A stretch of DNA of 32,830 bases from CAIZGX01 sp964385405 (GTDB lineage Bacteria > Bacteroidota > Bacteroidia > Flavobacteriales_D > Sanyastnellaceae). How positions within the stretch are numbered: position 1 is the first letter of the stretch; every line of letters starts with the position of its first letter. Positions 8,052 through 15,970 of the stretch are shown here, one piece after another. Both the position numbers and the translations under genes were made by a program. Below the pieces are notes generated by a model. That model was not told the DNA's origin, did no database searches, and saw nothing but the letters and a program-made list of their open reading frames with translations. The DNA is taken from contig CAYLOT010000026.1 in assembly GCA_964385405.1 (NCBI GenBank), positions 1 to 32,830 of the forward strand, written 5' to 3'.

Positions 8052-8176
8052 GGCATTACCCATGCCGCTCGCAGAGCGAGCTCAGTTGAAAAGCCTTAAA
8101 AAACGAAGTTCCAATTACGCAGTAGGAATAAAATCTTCGATTTTCCAATTGCGAAGCACCTACGTCTTTCGACGTA
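8052..8176 (+). repeat. Mini-hairpin chain downstream of hepT
   Basis: The 387-base gap after hepT begins with consecutive palindromes. They are GGCAT/ATGCC (5-nt loop, 8052-8066), GCTCGC/GCGAGC (loop AGA, 8067-8081), AAC-GAA-GTT (8102), TAC-GCA-GTA (8116), AAAATC/GATTTT with loop TTC (8130-8144), TGC-GAA-GCA (8150) and TACGTC/GACGTA with loop TTTC (8161-8176). The linkers between the later ones are CCAAT, GGAAT, CCAAT and CC. The first may help terminate the hepT transcript. Confidence 0.8.
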
Positions 8177-8402
8177 TTTTACCACCTCACCACTCCTACT
8201 CTATTTCTCGTTAATGCTCTCAAGTGCTCTTTAACACTAGCGAATAGAATTCTACGGTTTTTAAGAAGGAGAGAATTGGTGGAATCTGTTGTGAAATGAA
8301 ATGGTATTTTAATTACTTTTAAAATGCGCAATTACACCTCGCCTATCACGCTATATTGGATTGTATCGGGAAGGTTTGTAGCGCGTATAAGTCAGTTAGC
8401 AG
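8113..8402 (+). repeat. Dispersed ~290-bp repeat, copy 1
   Basis: It starts with the TAC-GCA-GTA hairpin chain and continues as a non-hairpin tail that also follows 21808 (about the same length) and 15739 (shorter). Shared landmarks include TTTCTCGTTAATGCTC, CACTAGCGAATAGA, TGTGAAATGAAATGG, AATGCGCAATTA and GGGAAGGTTTGTAGCGCG. The copy ends at the first bases of a cassette-like unit, GTTAGCAG at 8395-8402. The tail holds TAC-T-TTTA near 8314, a possible weak -7 box. No gene is seen in it. Confidence 0.85.
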
Positions 8403-8407
8403 TAATT

Positions 8408-8923
8408 ATGACAAAAGCACCTCACATATTTATAATTGGAATGAGTTTTTCTTTATCATCCTGCATGGGTGAACCAGAAGAGCATGAAGATTTCATGTCG
8501 CGTAGTGACTGTTTCGTTTATAAAAATGAGGTTGAAGTAGTAGATTATGATTTTGGGAGAGTTGAGTTTATAGACACGACCAAAGCAAGTGGCTGCGTGA
8601 AAACACAGTTATCAAACGTTTACCTTCTATATCAGGACACAACTTGCATTGCAGTTTATAATCAACACCCTAAAGATAATATCACTGACATTGAGAGATT
8701 CAAAAAAATGTATCGAACAGATACAACTCAACTTTCCGCTTTCGTGAAGTTTGACACCAGCATAACTCTTACTATCAGTCGCCTTTGTAAAGACAGTAAG
8801 AATGGAAATTTCTATTTTGGCAAGTATGTTGACTGGCGAGTTATTAAGTACAAAACGACAACCAATCCATACGTTAAGACAGAAAACGAATTAATAACAA
8901 CTTGGTATAAATGGACAGAATAA
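8408..8923 (+). CDS. Putative lipoprotein of unknown function, in a cassette-like unit
   Basis: 171 residues from the ATG chosen here. An in-frame ATG lies 84 bases upstream, but it sits inside the dispersed repeat and would place 28 repeat-encoded residues before the signal peptide. From 8408 the protein starts M-T-K-A-P, has a hydrophobic stretch and a lipobox L-S-S-C with lipidated C19, as expected for export to the envelope. The rest is polar, with no family I recognise; D-C-F-V-Y-K and R-L-C-K-D are notable. The gene fills the space between a cassette start and an attC-like site that begins 4 bases after its stop. Confidence 0.7.
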   Translation: MTKAPHIFIIGMSFSLSSCMGEPEEHEDFMSRSDCFVYKNEVEVVDYDFGRVEFIDTTKASGCVKTQLSNVYLLYQDTTCIAVYNQHPKDNITDIERFKKMYRTDTTQLSAFVKFDTSITLTISRLCKDSKNGNFYFGKYVDWRVIKYKTTTNPYVKTENELITTWYKWTE

Positions 8924-8926
8924 CTA

Positions 8927-9060
8927 CTGCTAACAGCACATTTGCAATAGGCGGGGTTCCGTGTTCAAATTACAGTTTTGTGGTTAATCAAACTTTAGTT
9001 TTTCAAATTAAGTTTTGTGGTAAAAGTCCCGCGGTAAAACCATACCATCAAGTGTAAAAG
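8927..9060 (+). other. attC-like recombination site 1
   Basis: It begins CTGCTAAC, the exact reverse complement of GTTAGCAG at 8395-8402, where this unit starts; extending the comparison to 15 bases gives 14 matches. Inside, GGCGGG (about 8951) faces CCCGC (about 9028), flanking a variable centre. The segment around 8948-8990 is nearly identical to the site at 22689-22730. The 3' end (GTGTAAAAG) is degenerate compared with site 2. The next gene starts 4 bases later. Confidence 0.6.
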
Positions 9061-9063
9061 AAC

Positions 9064-9573
9064 ATGAGAGACAAAGAACTAGTTGAATACATAAAGGTTC
9101 GAAAGGAATATCCAAGAAATTTCTATGACAACACGAACTATTACGTATTTGTGTATCCTTTGGCTGGTGCTTTAATTGGCTTGACAATTATTAAATTTGG
9201 TAAAACACCCTTTGAATTGCTCTCCGGGATTTTATTGTTACTTTTTGCAATCATGGTTTCCGTCTTTTTCCAAAACAAACTCACAACATCAAGAAGATTT
9301 CACACTATAAACCCCAAGTCTGATTTAACAATAGACAAGGCGCATGAATTAGTTAATAGTAATTTTAAACTCCTACGTTCAACTGTCAATTATGAACTAA
9401 ATATGATTAACGCTCATGAACCAATGACTTTCTTTTCTTATGGTTCAGAAATTACATTACTTTTCGAAAGGGATAAAGTATTTGTTAATGTAAGAACGGG
9501 GCCATTTTTCAAACCTTTTTCTTTATTTCGGGACAAAAGAAAATTACAGAAAATAATTACGCTGCTAACATAA
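9064..9573 (+). CDS. Hypothetical two-TM membrane protein
   Basis: 169 residues. A charged N-terminus precedes two adjacent hydrophobic segments (about 30-46 and 52-70), then a soluble C-terminal half ending K-R-K-L-Q-K-I-I-T-L-L-T. No enzymatic motif is visible. The start is 4 bases past the attC-like site, as expected for the next cassette, but no matching closing site follows. It is AT-rich, like the next genes. Family unrecognised; membrane location is inferred. Confidence 0.65.
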   Translation: MRDKELVEYIKVRKEYPRNFYDNTNYYVFVYPLAGALIGLTIIKFGKTPFELLSGILLLLFAIMVSVFFQNKLTTSRRFHTINPKSDLTIDKAHELVNSNFKLLRSTVNYELNMINAHEPMTFFSYGSEITLLFERDKVFVNVRTGPFFKPFSLFRDKRKLQKIITLLT

Positions 9574-9670
9574 AAAAAGCTGTCAAAATGGAGCGGATAG
9601 AATAAACAAAAGGAAAAATAACTATTTAAGGAAATCAATAAAAACAAGTACTAACAATCGATAAGAAGCC

Positions 9671-10186
9671 GTGAACACAATTTTTCAAATATTCTTTTAT
9701 TCATTATGGCTAGGATTACCGATATTCTTATTTCGTACATATCTATGGAATCTTGAAAAGCGAGCTAAACAGACAATTCGAAATTTCTCGGATAGCTCTT
9801 CTGAAATATTCTTCAACCTTAATGTTTGGGTCAAAAATTTTGATTTCACGAAAAAGAAAAATATGTTTGAACTTAACCCTTATGCGACATCATATTCATT
9901 CAACTATTGCGACTTAATATTGAATGATAATAACATTGTTATTTTGGGAAAGGCAAAAATATTTGGAAAGAATAGAACTTTAACACCATTCATTCTAGAA
10001 TTTACAAATAAAGAAATGACATTGGAATATCGTCATTCTAAAATCACAAATTTTGTGGAATCAGGAATTGACCTGGAGATAGAATTTATAGATCCTCAGT
10101 ATTCAAAAACAATGACATTAGTGATAAAAAGACCAGAAGCCCAATTGAAATCTGTAATAAAAGAAAGATATAGTGTTTTAAATTGA
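9671..10186 (+). CDS. Hypothetical membrane-anchored protein (GTG start)
   Basis: 171 residues with GTG as the likely start, since the hydrophobic segment starts right after it (F-Q-I-F-F-Y-S-L-W-L-G-L-P-I-F-L-F, about 4-20). The remainder looks like a beta-rich soluble domain. No known motif is seen. It sits alone between a 97-base AT-rich spacer and a hairpin chain. Codon usage is AT-rich and unlike the polysaccharide genes upstream. Confidence 0.6.
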   Translation: MNTIFQIFFYSLWLGLPIFLFRTYLWNLEKRAKQTIRNFSDSSSEIFFNLNVWVKNFDFTKKKNMFELNPYATSYSFNYCDLILNDNNIVILGKAKIFGKNRTLTPFILEFTNKEMTLEYRHSKITNFVESGIDLEIEFIDPQYSKTMTLVIKRPEAQLKSVIKERYSVLN

Positions 10187-10216
10187 AAAGCTAGGTTCCC
10201 ATTATAAATCAGGGAC

Positions 10217-10299
10217 AACGCCGTTCCAATTACGAAGTAGGAATTACGAAGTAGGAACAACGAAGTTCCAACAACGAAGTTCCTACGTCTTTCGACGTA
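10217..10299 (+). repeat. 14-bp-period mini-hairpin chain
   Basis: Units start at 10217, 10231, 10245, 10259 and 10273 with exact 14-base spacing: AAC-GCC-GTT, two TAC-GAA-GTA, two AAC-GAA-GTT. TAC units are preceded by AAT and followed by GG; AAC units inside the chain are preceded by AAC and all are followed by CC. The chain ends in the TACGTC/GACGTA hairpin with loop TTTC (10284-10299). It directly precedes the signalling cluster. Confidence 0.85.
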
Positions 10300-10344
10300 T
10301 TGCCAATGCCAATTTTTAATGCCATATTGAGCCGAAATGAATAA

Positions 10345-10363
10345 TTTGATTCGTAAAATCAAA
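10345..10363. promoter_or_regulatory. Perfect 7-bp inverted repeat upstream of the signalling cluster
   Basis: TTTGATT and AATCAAA flank a 5-base centre and end 7 bases before the TTG start of the first membrane protein. ATCAATTGAT, a perfect 10-bp palindrome, overlaps that start (10365-10374). The half-sites resemble Crp/Fnr TTGAT but the spacing is wrong, so this is only a candidate operator or leader hairpin. Confidence 0.35.
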
Positions 10364-10370
10364 AAATCAA

Positions 10371-11042
10371 TTGATCCCAATAGTAACATACTTATACTTT
10401 GCTTCAGGATTAATTCCTATTCTCGCCTACTTCACAATAAAGGTTAAGAAATCTATACCGAGTCGTTTCGTATTCGCCTTCTTAATTCTTTCAGTTTCTA
10501 TTGACTTCCATAATTTTTATAGCTATTTGAATAAGGAAAACAATCTCGTGCTAATTAATATCTATGATTACGTTGCCATCTTTCTTGAACTATTTTTTTT
10601 CATAACCATTACGAAGTTCCGCAAAGCATTTACATTCCTTACTTCTATCGTCCTGCTTTTGTGCTGGACCGCCCATATCATCTTTAACGTTAACAGCGGC
10701 TTCCACATATACTCATCTTCTCTGTCTTACATGATGTCATTGATCGTGTGCATCTATTCCGTAATAGTTACTTTAATTGTCATTAGGGAAGACACTCTTA
10801 ATTTCAATAGATCCAAACACCAACTCATTGCCATCTTGGGATTTTTCCTTTTTGAATCTTCATGTCTTATTCCAGTACCTACCCTGAACTTAGATTTAAA
10901 CACAGCCGACCGAGAACATCTGTCAGAGCTATACAATCTAATCGTTGTTTTAGGAGAGGTACTAAGAAATATAATCTTCACCCTGTACTTCATTGCGGAG
11001 AGAAGAAAACGAACTTGTTACAATGACCTCAAAACAATTTAG
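10371..11042 (+). CDS. 7-TM membrane protein of the kinase cluster, paralog 1 (TTG start)
   Basis: 223 residues with about seven hydrophobic helices. It shares an almost gap-free alignment with the proteins at 11081, 11775 and 13454. Conserved positions within predicted helices are D45 (TM2), Y65-D66-Y67 and E73 (TM3), E162 in F-E-S-S-C-L (TM6) and R199-N200 plus E210-R-R-K-R (TM7 end). No family is recognised. Kinases downstream have only one TM and no sensor domain, so these proteins may be the sensory partners; that is inference. The start is TTG; no in-frame ATG is near. Notably AT-rich. Confidence 0.75.
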   Translation: MIPIVTYLYFASGLIPILAYFTIKVKKSIPSRFVFAFLILSVSIDFHNFYSYLNKENNLVLINIYDYVAIFLELFFFITITKFRKAFTFLTSIVLLLCWTAHIIFNVNSGFHIYSSSLSYMMSLIVCIYSVIVTLIVIREDTLNFNRSKHQLIAILGFFLFESSCLIPVPTLNLDLNTADREHLSELYNLIVVLGEVLRNIIFTLYFIAERRKRTCYNDLKTI

Positions 11043-11080
11043 ATTCAACTTCATTTCCGACATTTCTAAAAAGAGAATAC

Positions 11081-11746
11081 ATGATTGAAATAATAATTTT
11101 AGGAGCCTATAGCGCAGTAATTCCAATTTTTTACTTTTTCCGAACGTGTGCAAGTAAAAATAAATCGAATTGGCTTCTATTAATACTCATTGTATTCTCT
11201 CTAGGCACAGATAGCCTAAATTGTTATTTAGCTGATAACAACATTAACAACCACTTTGTAATTAATTTCTACGACTATTTCGCTTTCGTTCTTGAATTTG
11301 GTTTTATTCTAATGTCATTGAATTTCAGTCGAGCTTTTAGAATTTTCACCGCATTTATAATTGTAGTATGCTGGGCCATTCATATTCAATTTAACCTCAG
11401 GAATGGATTTTCACAAATGTCTTTTGACATTTCATATTCAGTGTCTTTAACAGTATGTGTTTATTGTGGAATCGCAATGATTAAAATACTGCTTTCCGAA
11501 CCACCTTCTTTCAAACAATCTAAACATATTCTATTCCCAATGTTTGGTTTGATGATCTTTGAAGCAACCTGCTTAGTCACCCTAGTAACAAATAGTTTTA
11601 ACTTAAATGAGAAAGAAAGAATTTTTCTGTACAATTTCTATAACGGTGTTGTTGTCTTTGGAAGTGTATTGAGAAACATACTCTTCACCCTGTACTTCAT
11701 CGCTGAGAGAAGAAAACGAAAAAGTTCACAACTCAGTCATATCTGA
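11081..11746 (+). CDS. 7-TM membrane protein of the kinase cluster, paralog 2
   Basis: 221 residues, seven predicted helices. It is the closest relative of paralog 1: the C-terminal stretch F-T-L-Y-F-I-A-E-R-R-K-R is identical in both. D44, Y64-D65-Y66, E72, E161 and R198-N199 match the conserved set one for one. The first residues M-I-E-I-I-I-L-G-A-Y are membrane-embedded, so no cleaved signal is expected. It lies 38 bases after paralog 1 and 28 before the third, in one apparent transcript. Function unknown. Confidence 0.75.
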   Translation: MIEIIILGAYSAVIPIFYFFRTCASKNKSNWLLLILIVFSLGTDSLNCYLADNNINNHFVINFYDYFAFVLEFGFILMSLNFSRAFRIFTAFIIVVCWAIHIQFNLRNGFSQMSFDISYSVSLTVCVYCGIAMIKILLSEPPSFKQSKHILFPMFGLMIFEATCLVTLVTNSFNLNEKERIFLYNFYNGVVVFGSVLRNILFTLYFIAERRKRKSSQLSHI

Positions 11747-11774
11747 GGTTTCTTATTTTAACACGAATTAAAAA

Positions 11775-12422
11775 ATGATAACCTTCGTCTACATAGCCAT
11801 ATTTCTGAGGCTTGTGCCTTTATTTTTACAATGGTTGTCCCATACTAGAAAAAATGTAGGCTCATTGTATTTTCTTTTATTTACATTATTTTCTTTTGGT
11901 GCAGATGTATTTGGATTGTTTTTCTGTTTATCTGATATTCATACAGATGTACTATTTAATTTTTATCAGATTTTTGAAACGGTAGTAGCAACTTTCCTTG
12001 CCATTAAAATTGGAAAGTTCAATCAGAAAATCAAATTTATTCTGTACTTGTTTTGCTTCCTTTTTGGGATATCTGTGGTGTTACTCAGCTTCATACACGG
12101 ATTTGATTTCCCTCAGGATTTCAATTGGGGAATTTCAAGATTTTACATACTTACCATTACATTTATTTCTGCGTTACACTATGTAAGAAAAATGGATAGC
12201 TTCAACAACATCAATGCAGCGCCATTATTCGGATTACTCGGTATTTTCATTTATGAAGCGATGAGTATAATACCTATACTTTCGAAACAAATTCAATTGG
12301 CGACAGACAATCCAATCGAAACGTATGTTATATATTTTATTTTCATAGCATCTGGCAATTTGATTCGAGATGCTTTAATTTCATACAACGCAGTTCTCAA
12401 TATAAAACACAAGGTTAAATGA
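11775..12422 (+). CDS. 7-TM membrane protein of the kinase cluster, divergent paralog 3
   Basis: 215 residues with seven predicted helices and the same spacing as paralogs 1, 2 and 4. D44, N-F-Y (62-64), E68 near the TM3 acid, E161 (Y-E-A in TM6) and R198 align without gaps, but the YDY motif is Y-Q-I and the C-terminal E-R-R-K-R tail is replaced by N-I-K-H-K. Its stop overlaps the start of kinase 1 by 4 bases (ATGA). Paralog 4 is coupled to kinase 2 in the same way, which suggests a cognate membrane protein-kinase pair. Confidence 0.72.
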   Translation: MITFVYIAIFLRLVPLFLQWLSHTRKNVGSLYFLLFTLFSFGADVFGLFFCLSDIHTDVLFNFYQIFETVVATFLAIKIGKFNQKIKFILYLFCFLFGISVVLLSFIHGFDFPQDFNWGISRFYILTITFISALHYVRKMDSFNNINAAPLFGLLGIFIYEAMSIIPILSKQIQLATDNPIETYVIYFIFIASGNLIRDALISYNAVLNIKHKVK

Positions 12423-13195
12423 ACATTGATGAGGTACTCATATTTTCGGGAATAATAATGGTTCTTATGCTAATTTTCATTGTAGCCATATTCTTTTTGT
12501 TTACTAAAAAAACAATCGAGAGTATTCAGCAGCGTCGAGAATTTGATTTTAAAATGCAACAAGCGATCATTTTATCTCAAGAATCTGAAAGAGAAGTGTT
12601 GGCAAATAATATTCATGATGATTTAGGCCCGCAGTTGAGCTTTCTCTATCGACAATTGCGAAAGGATATGGATAGCAATTCCTCAATTACGTTTTCATCG
12701 GCAGAACGCGGTAATATATACAAGAAATTGGATGAGCTTATTTCCGACGTAAGGAAATTCTCATCGGACATTTACCCGACCCAGCTCAAGGAAATGGGAC
12801 TTGTTCAGGCGTTGGAGCAGAATTTATTCGATATGCATTTGCACATCCGCATTAGATTCTTCAATCATTTAGAGACCGATCTGAATTTCGATAATTCAAA
12901 ACAATTAGCCGTTTACCGAATAACAAACGAGGTCTTGAACAATATTCTTCGTCACGGCAAACCCACTTTCTTAGACTGCGAAGTGAATGGTGTCGACGAT
13001 CATTTACAAATTGTATTCACCCACGACGGTGTTCCATTTAGTCAAAATGAGTTTTTGGACTTGGCCCAAAGCCAGAACGGAAGAGGTTGTTCTTCCATTC
13101 TCAATAGAACCTTGTTGCTCGAAGGCACTGTGGAATTTTACCATATTCTAGATCAATATGCCTGTGTTAACATTCGTATTCCAATGCCTTTGTAA
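12419..13195 (+). CDS. Sensor histidine kinase, HisKA_3 type, copy 1
   Basis: 258 residues: one N-terminal TM (about 8-29), a short linker helix, a dimerisation and phosphoacceptor segment with H66 in N-I-H66-D-D-L-G-P-Q-L-S, then an ATPase domain with N-box N-E-V-L-N-N-I-L-R-H, a reduced D-G-V-P-F G1 box and a N-G-R-G-C-S-S-I-L-N-R G2 box. H-D-D-L-G-P is the NarX/DesK-class phosphoacceptor. No sensor domain is present. Its C-terminal third is nearly identical to kinase 2. The regulator after kinase 2 is the only visible partner and probably serves both. Confidence 0.9.
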   Translation: MNIDEVLIFSGIIMVLMLIFIVAIFFLFTKKTIESIQQRREFDFKMQQAIILSQESEREVLANNIHDDLGPQLSFLYRQLRKDMDSNSSITFSSAERGNIYKKLDELISDVRKFSSDIYPTQLKEMGLVQALEQNLFDMHLHIRIRFFNHLETDLNFDNSKQLAVYRITNEVLNNILRHGKPTFLDCEVNGVDDHLQIVFTHDGVPFSQNEFLDLAQSQNGRGCSSILNRTLLLEGTVEFYHILDQYACVNIRIPMPL

Positions 13196-13215
13196 AAGAT
13201 AAGAGAAGGGATAAT

Positions 13216-13330
13216 GTACCTCGTACGAATGCCTGCGGCGAATGCTTCGCGAATGTCTTCGACTGATTTTCCAACAACACAGTTCTAACAACGCAGTTCC
13301 AACAATGAAGTTCCTACGTCTTTCGACGTA
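13216..13330 (+). repeat. Composite mini-hairpin array (GAAT units, then 14-bp units)
   Basis: The GAAT part (13216-13263) has GTAC/GTAC (loop CTC), GCC-TGC-GGC, GC-TTC-GC and GTC-TTC-GAC. It is followed by 14-bp-spaced AAC-ACA-GTT (13276), AAC-GCA-GTT (13290) and a decayed AAT-GAA-GTT (13304), then the TACGTC/GACGTA hairpin (13315-13330). It separates kinase 1 from the second membrane protein-kinase pair. The remaining ~120 bases before the next gene show nothing clear. Confidence 0.85.
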
Positions 13331-13453
13331 TTGATAACCTTAATTATTTAGTCGATCTTGCGTCGGGTAGATGGATTCAATGAGCGGATATTTTCGCTAC
13401 CTTTTGCGAGAAATGTGGATTGAGTAATTTGTAAATATCAAAGAAAACTATTT

Positions 13454-14131
13454 GTGAATCCCCAAGTAATTTTAGCAATTATCACTGGTATACTTAGTAT
13501 TCTCGTATTCTTTTTCTCACCGAGAAAGAGGTCGATACAGAGCCGTATCATTCTGACTTTCCTCCTACTCTCTGTGTGTACCGATATAGGCAATACCTAT
13601 CTGTCGGAAAGGCGAGAAAACAACTTGCACTTGATTAACATGTATGAGTATCTGGCCATTATCATTGAGCTTGGATTTATGCTCTCTGTGGTGAAATTCA
13701 AACAAAGATTCGTTTTGTTTACCTCTTTCCTGGTAATTACCTACTTGCTATTTCATGGGATATTCAATTACAGATATGGTTTCTCTGAGGCATCTTCAAA
13801 CTTATCTTTCATTTTTTCTCTGATGATTTGCCTTTACGCTTCCCTTGTTTCCTTCAAAATACTTTCTGGAAATCTAGAACAATTCAACAAGTCGAAGTTC
13901 TTATTAATACCTGTTCTCGGATATTTCATTTTTGAAGCATCATGTCTCATTCCAGTTTGTATGTTTAGCATAGATTTAAACAAGGAGGATGAAAAATTCC
14001 TATTTGATTTTTACAATGTTGTTCTAGGTGTTGGTAGCATCTTTCGCAATATTCTCTTTGCAGTATATTTCTTCATTGAAAGAAAGAACCTGCTTAATCG
14101 ACAATCCATCAACTTTTCAATAGACCAATGA
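13454..14131 (+). CDS. 7-TM membrane protein of the kinase cluster, paralog 4 (GTG start)
   Basis: 225 residues, seven predicted helices, similar to paralogs 1 and 2. It has D44, Y64-E65-Y66, E72, F-E-A-S-C-L-I-P with E161, R198-N199 and E209-R. The Asp of YDY is replaced by Glu, keeping the charge. GTG is the start, just ahead of the first helix. The stop overlaps the kinase 2 start by 4 bases (ATGA). It looks like the duplicated partner of kinase 2. Function unknown; a membrane sensor role is inferred from context. Confidence 0.75.
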   Translation: MNPQVILAIITGILSILVFFFSPRKRSIQSRIILTFLLLSVCTDIGNTYLSERRENNLHLINMYEYLAIIIELGFMLSVVKFKQRFVLFTSFLVITYLLFHGIFNYRYGFSEASSNLSFIFSLMICLYASLVSFKILSGNLEQFNKSKFLLIPVLGYFIFEASCLIPVCMFSIDLNKEDEKFLFDFYNVVLGVGSIFRNILFAVYFFIERKNLLNRQSINFSIDQ

Positions 14132-14904
14132 ATTCCATAAGCACCGTTGTCATTTACGCCGTAATAGCACTAGGCATATTTGCTTTGCTTATTGCAGTGT
14201 TGGCGTTTTTACTTGTGAGGCGCATGGGTCAGGCGGTTAGAGAAAAAGAGCTGCACAGCAAGCAAATACGTGAGACGGTTATTCAGACTCAGGAATTGGA
14301 AAGAGCTGTCTTAGCCGACAACTTGCACGACGACTTTGGTCCGCAATTAAGTTTTTTGTTCCGACAACTTCGTCCGGAGCACAATGCCGATGAATCTATA
14401 AACATAACGCCACTCGAGCGCTCGAGCATCTACAAGAAATTAGACGAACTTATTTCAGACATTCGAAAATACACCTCACAAATTTATCCGACTCAGTTGA
14501 AGGAAATTGGTCTTATGAATGCGCTGGAGCAGAATTTATTCGACATTCAGAAAAATATTCAAATCCGCTTTTTCAACAATTTGGAACGCGACTTGAATTT
14601 CGACGATTCGAAAGAATTGGCTGTTTACCGAATAACGAACGAGGTCTTGAATAATATTCTTCGTCACGGCAAACCCACTTTTCTCGACTGCGAAGTGAAT
14701 GGTGTCGATGACTATTTGCAAATTGTATTCACCCACGACGGTGTTCCATTTAGTCAAAAAGAGTTTATTGGCTTGGCTCAAAGTCAGAACGGAAGAGGTT
14801 GTTCTTCCATTCTCAATAGAACCTTGTTGCTAGAGGGGACTGTCGAATTTTACCATATTTTAGATCAATATGCCTGTGTTAACATTCAAATTCCAATGCC
14901 ATGA
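14128..14904 (+). CDS. Sensor histidine kinase, HisKA_3 type, copy 2
   Basis: 258 residues, same layout and length as kinase 1: a TM at about 8-30, phosphoacceptor H67 in N-L-H67-D-D-F-G-P-Q-L-S, and the same N-box and G-boxes. The N-terminal 160 residues are only moderately similar to kinase 1, while the last ~95 differ at about five residues. The tract is also about 92% identical at DNA level, suggesting recent gene conversion. It is coupled by 4-base overlaps to the membrane protein before it and the response regulator after it. Confidence 0.9.
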   Translation: MNSISTVVIYAVIALGIFALLIAVLAFLLVRRMGQAVREKELHSKQIRETVIQTQELERAVLADNLHDDFGPQLSFLFRQLRPEHNADESINITPLERSSIYKKLDELISDIRKYTSQIYPTQLKEIGLMNALEQNLFDIQKNIQIRFFNNLERDLNFDDSKELAVYRITNEVLNNILRHGKPTFLDCEVNGVDDYLQIVFTHDGVPFSQKEFIGLAQSQNGRGCSSILNRTLLLEGTVEFYHILDQYACVNIQIPMP

Positions 14905-15563
14905 GCGTTCCAATTAAAGTGGCGTTAGTAGATGACCACACGATTACCAGAGAAGGGATTAAGGAATTGTTGAATCAAGATTTCAGCAACCGGTTTCAAG
15001 TTGTTGGAGATTTTTCAAATGGAAAAGAATTCTTGAATTTCTTAAAAGACGACTCGTGCGACGTTGTGCTCATGGATATTCAGATGCCGGTAAAGTCTGG
15101 GGACAGTACCATTGAGGTTCTGTCTAAGTTCCATCCGGAAGTATCTGTAGTTGTGTTAAGCATGATAACCATGGATTATATGATTGACAAGGTCATGGCT
15201 GCTGGCGCAAAAGCCTATCTGCCGAAGGAGGCGGATATTAATGAGATTAAAAATGCATTGATTGCGGTTAGTGAGAAGAAGCTGTATTACAATCATCTTG
15301 TTTCTGAGGAGAGCATGCTTGAATTCAAAGACAGAAAAAAAGTCTCTCAGGAATTATCTACTCAAGAGCGCATTGTCATGAATTGTTTAATAGAAGGCCA
15401 ATCGAATTCAGAAATTGCCGAGCGATTGAACATTAGTATTGGCACGGTGAAGAAGCACAAGGAGCACATTTTGAAAAAAACGAAGTGCAAGCGCACCATG
15501 CAGTTGTTCCAGTACGCGCTTCACATGGGGCTGTTGGATGGTCAGAAAGATTTGAATGCTTAA
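14901..15563 (+). CDS. NarL/LuxR-family response regulator
   Basis: 220 residues. The receiver domain has D11-D12, phosphoacceptor D59 (V-V-L-M-D59-I-Q-M-P), S87 and K109 (L-P-K-E). The C-terminal LuxR-type helix-turn-helix has L-S-T-Q-E-R-I-V-M, E-I-A-E-R-L-N-I-S-I-G-T-V-K-K-H and a conserved K-T-K-C-K. It should be phosphorylated by the HisKA_3 kinases directly upstream and bind DNA. It is the last gene of the cluster and the only regulator for two kinases. Its targets are unknown; the repeat-rich DNA around the cluster shows no obvious operator. Confidence 0.93.
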   Translation: MSVPIKVALVDDHTITREGIKELLNQDFSNRFQVVGDFSNGKEFLNFLKDDSCDVVLMDIQMPVKSGDSTIEVLSKFHPEVSVVVLSMITMDYMIDKVMAAGAKAYLPKEADINEIKNALIAVSEKKLYYNHLVSEESMLEFKDRKKVSQELSTQERIVMNCLIEGQSNSEIAERLNISIGTVKKHKEHILKKTKCKRTMQLFQYALHMGLLDGQKDLNA

Positions 15564-15606
15564 CAACTTGTTTCTTTCTTCATAAGAGGGAAGTATGAAG
15601 TAGAAT

Positions 15607-15656
15607 GTTGCGAAGCAACGAATGCCTGCGGCGAATGCTTCGCGAATGTCTTTGAC
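15607..15656 (+). repeat. Mini-hairpin array, GAAT linker class, 4 units
   Basis: Units: GTTGC/GCAAC (loop GAA), GCC-TGC-GGC, GC-TTC-GC and GTC-TTT-GAC, all joined by GAAT. It lies 43 bases after the response-regulator stop. The first stem equals the second unit of the array at 7164 but with another loop. Confidence 0.85.
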
Positions 15657-15699
15657 AGGTAAGAGAAGTTAAGAAAAGGTAAGAGAGGGGAAGATTAAC

Positions 15700-15802
15700 A
15701 ACAGATTTCAAACAACAAAGTTTCAATTATGAAATAGGAATTACGAAGTAGGAATAAAATCTTCGATTTTCCAATTGCGAAGCACCTACGTCTTTCGACG
15801 TA
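15700..15802 (+). repeat. 14-bp-period hairpin chain leading into the dispersed repeat
   Basis: Units at exact 14-base spacing: a decayed AAC-AGA-TTT (15700), AAC-AAA-GTT (15714), TAT-GAA-ATA (15728) and TAC-GAA-GTA (15742), then AAAATC/GATTTT (15756), TGC-GAA-GCA (15776) and TACGTC/GACGTA (15787-15802). TAT/ATA in place of TAC/GTA is a two-sided change that keeps the stem. Confidence 0.85.
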
Positions 15803-15960
15803 TTTTTCAACCCCACCACTCCTACACTATTTCTCGTTAATGCTCCAAAACACCCTACAACACTAGCGAATAGAGTTTAATGGTTTTTGGGAATGAGAGA
15901 ACTGGTGAGGGCTTGAATGAAATGAATAGATTATTTAAGTACCTTTAAAATGCGCAATTA
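15739..15960 (+). repeat. Dispersed repeat, copy 2 (shorter)
   Basis: It matches copies at 8113 and 21808 from the hairpin chain through CACTAGCGAATAGA to AATGCGCAATTA, then stops. The last ~70 bases of the other copies, including GTTTGTAGCGCG and the cassette start, are absent. The 407-base gap 15564-15970 contains only this repeat and the two hairpin arrays; no gene is seen. Confidence 0.8.
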
Positions 15961-15970
15961 AGCAACAACT

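Noticed and set aside
8324..8407. Longer start for the cassette 1 lipoprotein
   Set aside because: The extra 28 residues are encoded by the 290-bp repeat and would sit ahead of a good lipoprotein signal peptide.
10345..10363. Crp/Fnr operator
   Set aside because: Half-sites resemble TTGAT/ATCAA but the spacing is 7 instead of 4 bases; kept only as an unspecified inverted repeat.
10096..10389. Minus-strand 97-residue frame near the 10217 hairpin chain
   Set aside because: Overlaps the end of one gene, a repeat array and the start of the next; no support.
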